A stretch of 64,000 nt of DNA from Blattamonas nauphoetae. Taxonomy: Eukaryota > Preaxostyla > Oxymonadida. The translations under genes and the position numbers were made by a program. The stretch lies in contig JARBJD010000065.1 of assembly GCA_033064195.1 (NCBI GenBank), forward strand, positions 124,001-188,000, read 5' to 3'. Under the pieces are notes generated by a model that was not told the origin of the DNA, made no database searches, and saw nothing but the letters and a program-made list of their open reading frames with translations. This document shows positions 56,900-64,000 of this stretch, in pieces (position 1 is the first letter of the stretch; every line of letters begins with the position of its first letter).

Positions 56900-59800
56900 T
56901 TAGTTTATTGGCATAGCCTCTTTCTTCTTCTGCTGGACTCTCTGATTCGGAGGAGGGTTTCCTCTTGATCGTTGTGGTGCCTGTGGATATAATTCCTCCT
57001 TTGCCAGTCCCCACAATCGGATCGTCCCATCGAGAGATGAAGAAGCAAGGCACACCCGGCATGGACTCCATCCTGTCCCACTAACAATATCCGTGTGCGA
57101 CACAAGTGCAGCCTCTCGACTTCCTCGAAAGTCGTACACATATAATCTGCTGTCTGCACCGCCTGTGGTGATGAATCGTCCGCAGGGTGAGAAGGATGAT
57201 GACGTGACTGAAGCGGCTTTGATTTGAGAATTGGTTTGGAGAGTGAGGATCGGTTGGAGCACGCGAAGATCCCAAATCTTGATCCCGTCCAGTGCTGCGG
57301 ACATGAAGATGTCTGGAAAGTGGACAGAGCAGACGGAGAAGGGTGAGAGGCTTGGGGTGACAAGATGAGAGGCTGGTCGAGTGTGAGAATTGGCGAAAGT
57401 GTGGATCAGTCTCTCTGTCGGAAGGTCAATCACGTTGATACTCCGATCTGACCCAGCTGTGATGCAAAGTGGGGAGAAGAATCCGTTCGGAGAAGAGATT
57501 GCGGTTAAGCTGGTGCTTGGGTGTTTGAGGGAGAAGAGGAGTCTGTGCTCGCCTTGCTTCTGCGTACTCAGATCGGTCCCTGAGTGGTCTTGAAAGGCGG
57601 GGTCATCACCCAACACGTACGAATGACAGAGCAGAGAGGATCCAGAGGACGAGAGAATGGTCGTGTCACGAAGAGCAAAGCAGGCACTGGTAACGTTGGT
57701 CATTCTGTTGTTGCCAGAGGAACTTGGAGAGTTTGAACGAGGGGGAGTGTTTCCGACTGTTTGCTTTGATTTGGGGACAGTCACTTTTGTCATGAAAAGA
57801 CGAGTTGTCTGATTCGATTTGGGGCCAGTTGTCATTTCTGTGGGATGTTCGTGTTTGCTCTCTCGTTCGTATCGCATCTCCAGTACCATCCCAGTCGACA
57901 CAAATTCTGTGTCGCTCCCACCAACTGTCCGCAAAACTTTCACCGAATCTCCATCAGCTGTGATCGCATGTGATCCTGTCAAATTCCATCCCAAATCCAG
58001 AATCTGCTTCTCGTTTGTGAAGACAATGGTTGGGGCCTTCGTTGTCGTCCCTTGGAAAGGCTTGACCACACTGACAGCGTTGTCTGTCCCAACAACAGCA
58101 AGCTGTCGTCCGCTCGGTGCCCAGACGAGTCGTCCCAATCCCCCTCGCCCAGTCTCGATGATCCTGCTTGGCGGTGCAGACGGCGTTGAAGCCGTGACGG
58201 GATAGACAAAGTCGGGCCTGTCTGGAACATTTGTTGGGCTGTCCGAAGCCTTTTTCGGAGGCTGGTTCTTCTTCAGCGCTTTCGCCTTCGCTTTGGCTTT
58301 GGCTTTGGCTCGGATATCTTGCCCATAACCCGACGATTTGATTTTGTTGTGGAACATTATCGGCTTGTCTTCGAGGGTGGGTGTTCTTTTGTCGATGATC
58401 GGGCGGTTTGTGGTTGTGACAAGGATGGTCCCGAGTCGATGTGGTTTCGTTGGTTGGGATTCGAAGGATCTCGTTGCGTTTCTTTCTTTCCATTCGGCAA
58501 TAAGATCTGAACGGAGAGAGGATGAGGAATGAAGATGGGACGTTTCTGGGAGAGAAGCATAAAATGACGACATGGACTGAAAATATGGAGATGAAAGAGT
58601 GTTTTGTGGGATTTGGAAAGACGGGTGAGATGATGTTTGTTGTGAAGATGGGTGAAGTGAAAAGCTAACAAGTGATGAATCAGCGGAGACTGCACAAAAA
58701 GTTGGATCTTCCGATGATCTCAATCCAGTCAGTGGGACACATTGTTGAAGCGTCATGGGTGTTGTTTGTCCAGACGAGTCTGTTGTTGTGAACGTGCGGA
58801 GAAGGGTTGTTTGATGTGAATGGGGATTCAAGACGAAGAGACGCTGGGAGGAGCAGATTATGATGAGTGGTGTTTGTGATGTGGCTATGGTGACAAAATG
58901 GAGAGAGAGGATTGAATCGGAAGATGTTGTTGATGGGATAGGGAAGGTGGAGAACGCAGAACTCCGCGTTGCTGGTGCAGTCTGTGGGATGAACGAAGAT
59001 TGTGTTTGAGGTCGATTTGAAACAGCTGATGACGGGTCAGAAACAATAATATCGTGGACAAGCGAATCTGTCTCGTTTCCTTTTCTTAGAATGTCTTTTG
59101 TATCCACTTTCAGAGAGATGTGGAAGGTGAGACGCTGTTGCTGTTTCACAATGACGTCTTGGACATCGAGACAGAAGAGACGACCGTCTGTTGTTCCAAC
59201 AAGAACAGTGGGACGGGCTCCTCCGAAGGCTGAGAGGCGAGAGAGGGTGCCTTTTCCAGTGAGAACTTCTGATTCGCCAATGAGAGCTCCAATAGAGAGG
59301 TCGAAACAACTGACAGTGGACGAAGTGGTTGCGAGAAGAAGTTCTGTTGACCAAGGGCAAAAAACCATTTCAAGCAAGGGAGAAGACGATTTGAGGGAGA
59401 TTGTGGTGATTGTTGAGAGTGATGACATCGAATTCACGATAATACAGGTTGGAGTGAGGAAGGCCATTCGTTCTCCTCTTGGACAAACTGAATTGGCTAA
59501 AATCGGGTGTCCAGCAGCACAAAAAGTGCTATATGGTTTGAGTGATGGGGAAAATGGATCCAAAAACGGTGAAATATTGGGGGTGGAGTCGGAAATGAGT
59601 GCAATTAGAAGACCACTGTTTGTTCCTATAACAACAAATGTTGGTGATGCTTGATGTTCAGTAAACGATTCCAGATTATACGGAAAATCGTCTTCGTGAG
59701 GTTGGAAGTCGGGATGTTGTTCAATGATTGAGAGAAACGGATGATTTGGCACAGCATCGAGAACGAACAATGAGAGGGTGGTTGGTGACAAAAGTCCAAT

Positions 59801-59965
59801 ATCGAGTGAGGAAATATCTGTAAGGCTCTTTGATGCACTGAGTATAGAAACTGTGTTATCTCTATCTGAGTACCAAGCGAGAAAATGATTAGTTTGCGAA
59901 ATGAGCTCAACTGAGGCACAACGTAAAAGGAGGTGGGTCTGAGCGGCCCAAACAGTGGTTGTCAT
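56900..59965 (-). CDS. WD40 protein, WDR27-like
   Basis: One exon of 1,021 residues (MTTTVWAAQTH to EAMPIN-TAA). WD-like strands occur at both ends: HFLAWYSDRDNTVSILS and FVVIGTNSGLLIALISD early; LVWAPSGRQLAVVGTDNAV, CITAGSDRSINVIDLPTERL, DIFMSAALDGIKIWDLRV, GRFITTGGADSRLYVYDF and CLASSSLDGTIRLWGLA late, suggesting two propellers. Between them is a basic Ala-Lys run (RAKAKAKAKAKALKK) and Ser/Thr-rich sequence. The length and closing repeats resemble WDR27, but the match is general. It lies 78 bp upstream of the katanin start codon on the same strand. Confidence 0.6.
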   Translation of the reverse strand: MTTTVWAAQTHLLLRCASVELISQTNHFLAWYSDRDNTVSILSASKSLTDISSLDIGLLSPTTLSLFVLDAVPNHPFLSIIEQHPDFQPHEDDFPYNLESFTEHQASPTFVVIGTNSGLLIALISDSTPNISPFLDPFSPSLKPYSTFCAAGHPILANSVCPRGERMAFLTPTCIIVNSMSSLSTITTISLKSSSPLLEMVFCPWSTELLLATTSSTVSCFDLSIGALIGESEVLTGKGTLSRLSAFGGARPTVLVGTTDGRLFCLDVQDVIVKQQQRLTFHISLKVDTKDILRKGNETDSLVHDIIVSDPSSAVSNRPQTQSSFIPQTAPATRSSAFSTFPIPSTTSSDSILSLHFVTIATSQTPLIIICSSQRLFVLNPHSHQTTLLRTFTTTDSSGQTTPMTLQQCVPLTGLRSSEDPTFCAVSADSSLVSFSLHPSSQQTSSHPSFQIPQNTLSSPYFQSMSSFYASLPETSHLHSSSSLRSDLIAEWKERNATRSFESQPTKPHRLGTILVTTTNRPIIDKRTPTLEDKPIMFHNKIKSSGYGQDIRAKAKAKAKAKALKKNQPPKKASDSPTNVPDRPDFVYPVTASTPSAPPSRIIETGRGGLGRLVWAPSGRQLAVVGTDNAVSVVKPFQGTTTKAPTIVFTNEKQILDLGWNLTGSHAITADGDSVKVLRTVGGSDTEFVSTGMVLEMRYERESKHEHPTEMTTGPKSNQTTRLFMTKVTVPKSKQTVGNTPPRSNSPSSSGNNRMTNVTSACFALRDTTILSSSGSSLLCHSYVLGDDPAFQDHSGTDLSTQKQGEHRLLFSLKHPSTSLTAISSPNGFFSPLCITAGSDRSINVIDLPTERLIHTFANSHTRPASHLVTPSLSPFSVCSVHFPDIFMSAALDGIKIWDLRVLQPILTLQTNSQIKAASVTSSSFSPCGRFITTGGADSRLYVYDFRGSREAALVSHTDIVSGTGWSPCRVCLASSSLDGTIRLWGLAKEELYPQAPQRSRGNPPPNQRVQQKKKEAMPIN

Positions 59966-60594
59966 GAAATTGACAATCGAAGGACACTTCGAATGAGATC
60001 AAGCAAAGAAATGTTGATGTGGGGCGATCGAAATGGTTTTGGAAATGTGGTTGAAGACCTACTCAAATGTCTTAAGAATCACGTAAAGATGGTCGAGAAG
60101 GTGACATAAGGAGAATGGAAGACAGTGAGGTTGATCATCCCCAGTTTTTTTTTATATTGGTCATGTGAAAAAGCATGTCCAAACTGTAAAATATGAAATA
60201 GATATTTGATTATTTTAATGAAAGAATTAAATTAAACTTGCTTTGAAGAATTCATCCTTTTATACCAGCGAATTCTGAATGTGTTTCGTCCACTGAGAAG
60301 AAGTGTGATGTAAAAACTTGTGTGAATACCCTGAAGATTCATAACAATGGCTCAATTCCTCCAAAACATCCATCCTCTTTTCTTCATAAATGCGGACGAG
60401 ATGATGTTTCATGGAAAAACAAGATGCCTTCAACCATTCTCTGATTCAATCTGGTGTGAAATTGTGGCTGAGTATGCTCAAATTTCCCTTATTCAACAAA
60501 AAACACTTTGATCGAAAGGGGTTAGGAGAAATTCGATCGAACTTTTCTTGAATGCGAATAATTTCGACCCATCTGGTACATCACCTCGTGTGAT
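59966..60594. other. Gene-free stretch
   Basis: 5' flank of the WD40 gene, then A/T-rich sequence with no convincing ORF. Near 60566 the phrase gacccatctggtacatca resembles one at 61797, hinting at repeat debris. Confidence 0.4.
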
Positions 60595-61193
60595 AATAGT
60601 GGCGTCTCCAATTAGTTCCACGTCAACAATTAGTGCTTTTTTCTGGATTTATCACTTTTGGTCAAACTAAGAAAAAATACAATTTTTGAATTTTCCTCCC
60701 ACTGGATCCCAAAAAATCCTCACAATCGCTCTTTTCAACCACTGTTTTCATTTGTTTTCGTCATAACTTCACAACCTGTGAACCGATTTGGAAGAAATTT
60801 TCCACAGACACGTTTGCTTGGTGAAATGAACATTTTGTAAAAATTTGGAATTAAAATTATGGGTATCTGGGAAGATATGAAAAAAGGCTGTTTTTCGCCC
60901 AGAAAAATTTCATGGGAACAAATTTTTTAATTTTTTGAGTGTCTTTTATCGAAATGTTTGCGAAAATCATGCTTTTTCTTCGGTCTCAAACGGATGTCTG
61001 GTTATGGAAAAATGATCGTCAACAGTTTGGAAAATGTGTGGCGTTTCCCTGTATAACGTATTTTGAGGTTTTCTCGGGATCCAGTGGGAGGAAAACTCTA
61101 ATTTTTTATTTTTTTCTTAGTTTGACAAAAAGTGATAATTCCAGAAAAAAGCACAAATGGTTGACATGGAACTAATTGGTGACGCCACTATCA
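60595..61193. mobile_element. ~600-bp MITE-like element with ~120-bp inverted repeats
   Basis: The left end reads atagtggcgtctccaattag, then ...agtgcttttttctgg, ...ggtcaaactaagaaaaa and ...cctcccactggatccc; the inverse of all four blocks closes the element at 61085-61193. The interior has no ORF with coding character. A second copy starts at about 63700 and runs off the window end. This is a non-autonomous DNA element of unknown family. Confidence 0.75.
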
Positions 61194-61253
61194 GTCACTC
61201 TGATATCTGGGAATTGGGAATCACAGAAATTTCAAAGGGGAGATCATACTTCA
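61190..61253 (+). repeat. Interspersed repeat R, copy 3
   Basis: The segment cagtcactctgatatctggg, then ...gggaatcac...ggggagatcatacttca, matches copies at 12711-12775 and around the Tc1 element. It directly abuts the MITE-like element, which may have inserted at its edge. Confidence 0.55.
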
Positions 61254-61269
61254 CGAATGTATATCCTTC

Positions 61270-61662
61270 GTGACTAAATTTTCAAAACAAAAAATGACGT
61301 GGACAAAGGAAAGATGCAGTATACTACTTGCCACTGTGGTGCCTGAAGCAAGGGCCGAAGAAATTGTTGCCGGGATTGAGGAGCGGATTGGCCAATCGCA
61401 ACCTCGCGAAAGAAGTCTCTGGTTGAAACAACAGCTTGGTGACAGCATCTTCAATCCATTGACCCAACGATTGGAAGCCTTGATCGTTGGATGTTCGCAG
61501 GAAGCGGTTCACAATGCACGGATCTTTCGACCCCGTCCTAAAAACAAGAAAAAAAGAATGTATATTTTTCAATTGAGGAGGAAGAAGAACTGGGTCAGAA
61601 TTTTTGACATCCTTCAAAAGTCCGAAGACCAACATTCAAAACTATTCTCCTCTCATGGTTGA
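61270..61662 (+). CDS. Orphan ORF, 130 residues
   Basis: The ORF reads MTKFSKQKMTWTKERCSI, AEEIVAGIEERIGQSQ, then a basic KNKKKRMYIF; its last ~25 codons belong to the left arm of a hairpin (61591-61642). No family was recognised. It could be the remnant of a transposon-borne DNA-binding protein. Confidence 0.3.
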   Translation: MTKFSKQKMTWTKERCSILLATVVPEARAEEIVAGIEERIGQSQPRERSLWLKQQLGDSIFNPLTQRLEALIVGCSQEAVHNARIFRPRPKNKKKRMYIFQLRRKKNWVRIFDILQKSEDQHSKLFSSHG

Positions 61663-61815
61663 GAAATGAATCAACCTTTCTCTAGAATTGGTGGATGACA
61701 TGATTGAAGAATCTTTTCGAGATCTTTGATCAAGCTGCGACAAGAGCGGTGAATAGCATTTTTTTGAATGTTGGTCTTCGGACTTTTGAATGATGTCAAA
61801 AATTCTGACCCATCT
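61591..61815. repeat. Inverted repeat (hairpin), ~52-bp arms
   Basis: Arms 61591-61642 and 61764-61815 share gggtcagaatttttgacatc and ttcaaaagtccgaagaccaa in opposite orientation, with one or two differences and a spacer of ~120 bp. It may be a small foldback element or a folded RNA. Confidence 0.75.
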
Positions 61816-61924
61816 GGTTACATCAATTTTAGAAGCTTCATGACTGTCGTGTCTCAGTTCATAGCGACTATCCAGCAGCACCTCTTATTCGATCACTGGA
61901 TAGCAGGCATGACCTGAGGGACGT

Positions 61925-62500
61925 AAAGGAAATCATTCAAGCTCATTAGAACAGTTTGTATCTCTTTTCTCTCATTCTTTCTCACTTTAGCAAAATTCAC
62001 TTCATTATTGTCATCATTGTCTCATTTGTACAACGAAATGAGGAATAATGATGACAAAGTTAGGTTGATGCAGTTTGTTTTGCACGTGTGTAGTCTCCAC
62101 GAAACACGAACCTTCGGCTTCCGTGTCGAAGAGGGAGGCTTCTATTATGCACACTCCTGCTTCGACACAATAAATGGAAGACCGAGAGCACCAACCCGCA
62201 AAAGACCAGCCTCAAAACAGGTTACCTCTCCTTTTCTCTTTCCTTTCTTTACAGCAAATCAATAGTCAGGACGATCAAGAATTGATGAAAGCGATTTTTG
62301 ACAAGACATCGCCAAGTTGCGAATCACAGTCAAAGCTCACCAAGAAGCAGAAGAAGAGTAGTTTGCATTTTCCTTTCACATTGCTCGCTTGTGTTCTCGA
62401 TAGAACCGTCTGTCCTCGTCTCACTCGACGAAGACGATAACGATTTCCTTCTCGCTCCACAATTGACTCATCATTCTTCAACAACCCAACGATGATCACC
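61925..62500 (+). CDS. Small unassigned multi-exon gene
   Basis: After a pyrimidine-rich acceptor at ~61989 the frame reads AKFTSLLSSLSHLYNEMRN, VRLMQFVLHVCSLHE and FGFRVEEGGFYYAHSCFD. A 45-bp intron from 62220 joins to SQDDQELMKAIFDKTS, followed by a Lys-rich stretch. The 5' exon is not resolved. No domain was recognised. Confidence 0.4.
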
Positions 62501-62871
62501 TCCATCTAAACCTGCTTCTCTCAGAACGCTCCAAAAGTCGAGCCAAGACTACTATCATCAGCGAAGAAAGACCTTCACCAGGAATTGGTCCAAGAAGGCA
62601 AAACCAAAATGTCAAACTCTTCATTATATAAAACACAAATTTACAAAAAAAGCAACAACACGAACTGACCTTTGCTCAACTTGTGAGCGAGGGAAGTATC
62701 TGCAAAAACACAATTAACAAACCAAAAACTCACAGAAAAATAAAAAAAAAGAATTAGAAACAATAGAAAATCACAAAAAAATAGCAGAAAAAAAACAAAG
62801 AAATTCATCCAATTACTGCACATCACACATCGACGAGAACTCTTTATTTATTGTGATGGATTTAAAGAAAA
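62501..62871. other. A/T-rich stretch without gene
   Basis: Poly-A-rich DNA (62640-62800); no coding or RNA feature was recognised. Confidence 0.4.
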
Positions 62872-63504
62872 TTGGCGTTTACCCCTTGCAAACGACCAAA
62901 TCGGACACGATTTTTATTCTCAGACACAAGTCTCTCATTTGTGTATTCCTTGTTTCTCCTCAACGAATTCAGTTCTCTTAAAACACCTCACAACTTTATT
63001 TCACCTGTTCTTTCTTATGATCACCGTTTTGTTCAAGAACGTCTTTCAAAATTATTGACTCTTGATTCATCCATTTCCAAGAAACACATCACTGTTTTAA
63101 CTGATATTGGTTTTCATTTCAGGAACCAGTATGTTCTTGATTACTTTCTGTCTTCACAAAATCCCCTGTTTTCAGGGACGAAAATTCATTGCTGTTTCTT
63201 TTCAGAGCAGCATGGAAAAAACTGCTGCGACTCCGAACTCGGAGTCCTTTCGAGTTTTGTTTCCAATCATCCCACTGAACCAATCCGCTCCTCGGTTGAC
63301 CGTGTTGCTTTTTTAACTTCGCTTTACCCTCAATTGAATGGGAATGAAAGCAATACCGTTCGTTCCTTCCACAGGTGTGACACATTTTTGACAGTTCGTC
63401 TTTCCATTCATTTTCGACGGATTGTTTATACGGACAGTCTTTTTTGGGTCATTCTCACCGGTCTCAAGGAATACCATGTTTTTTCCTTACAGATACCTCC
63501 CTGA
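62872..63504 (+). pseudogene. Transposase fragment, same family as 9720-11693
   Basis: The frame contains VLTDIGFHFRNQYVLDYFL and then FFSEQHGKNCCDSELGVLSS, matching the D-x-G-x-H-F-R and H-G-K-x3-C-D-x3-G-x-L motifs of the element at 9.6-11.7 kb. N-terminal parts of the protein are absent and the rest reads poorly, so this is a decayed fragment. No inverted ends were found. Confidence 0.6.
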
Positions 63505-63699
63505 CCAGGGCCCCAGTTTGCGTTGATTCTTCTTCCTTTTCTTATCTATTACGTTTTACAAAGAAGAGGGGTGTGGATAAAAGGGAGAGGAAGGTGTTTG
63601 AGAAAGAGGAAGTGGAGCGGCAGGATAAGAAAGAGTTGAGTTCGTCTGTTCAGTCTCATCTTCTTCAATTTTGAAACTCTTCAAGAAGCGTCAATAAAG

Positions 63700-64000
63700 C
63701 ACGAAAATCAATTATTAACGATCTATCAAGGATAAATTACAATTGGTCAAACTAAGAAAATACTTAAATTTTTGAATTATATCCTAGCGCAATTCCGAGA
63801 AAACCTAAAAATACCCCTACTTGCCCAAGAAAAAAATGTATTTCGGAAATATCTTCACAACCTGTGAACTAATTTCGATGAAAGTTATTGTAGAATCGTT
63901 TTTTGGTGAAATGTATTTTTTGACAAAAAATTCGAACAAAACATTGTGGGAATCTGGGACGATGTGAAAAAACGCTATTTTTCGCCCAGTTAAAATAATA
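63700..64000. mobile_element. Second copy of the 60.6-kb MITE-like element, cut by the window end
   Basis: From ~63745 the sequence follows 60660 onward: ggtcaaactaagaaaatact, ...cttcacaacctgtgaac, ...ttggtgaaatg, ...ggaatctggga and ...tttttcgcccag, with clear divergence. Its left ~45 bp (caattatt...) also resemble the first copy weakly. The right arm lies outside the window. Confidence 0.7.

Noticed and set aside
1-64000. CRISPR arrays, operons or bacterial origin
   Set aside because: No regular direct repeats with spacers; genes contain GT-AG introns and encode DAD1, katanin, UGGT and phosducin-like proteins, all eukaryotic.
1-64000. Endogenous virus, LTR or Polinton-type elements
   Set aside because: No reverse transcriptase, integrase-polymerase, capsid or LTR pairs were recognised; all mobile elements seen are DNA transposons, MITEs or SINE-like repeats.

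Overview
The window looks like nuclear DNA of a unicellular eukaryote with very short GT-AG introns (about 28-110 bp), small intergenic gaps and many transposable elements. A decayed alanyl-tRNA synthetase of the archaeal type, a class reported from metamonad protists, suggests a metamonad such as an oxymonad; that placement is inference. Stop codons look standard: the DAD1 homologue ends with TAA exactly where the family ends, and UGGT, katanin p80 and the CLC tail end with TGA.

Bases 1-25,000 are repeat-rich. They hold the 3' end of a CLC chloride channel gene, a 354-bp palindromic MITE, a Cys-rich multi-exon gene of uncertain status, two full copies of a tRNA-derived SINE-like repeat plus two head-only copies, a hAT transposase ORF, a broken DDE transposon with about 55-bp terminal repeats, an AlaRS pseudogene, a complete-looking Tc1/mariner-like element with about 930-bp inverted repeats nested in an older repeat, a fragmentary helical-repeat gene, an eight-TM tandem tetraspan gene and a single-pass membrane protein.

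Bases 25,000-60,000 are gene-dense, often with less than 200 bp between genes: a disordered protein, a small coiled-coil protein, an importin-alpha-like ARM protein, DAD1 (OST subunit), a giant 3,297-residue protein, UGGT (ER glycoprotein folding sensor), a RIC1-like Rab GEF subunit, a phosducin-like protein, katanin p80 and a WD40 protein. DAD1, UGGT and RIC1 are secretory-pathway functions; PhLP and katanin p80 are cytoskeletal.

Bases 60,000-64,000 return to repeats: a roughly 600-bp inverted-repeat element with a second copy running off the window end, a hairpin, small orphan ORFs and a second fragment of the transposase family seen at 9.7-11.7 kb.

The two most notable findings are the giant protein, which joins an N-terminal helical region, 21 tandem modules, an alpha-kinase fold that keeps its zinc site but has lost its catalytic residues, and an armadillo-repeat tail; and a UGGT whose GT24 domain has lost the DxD motif although it ends in the ER-retention sequence REEL.
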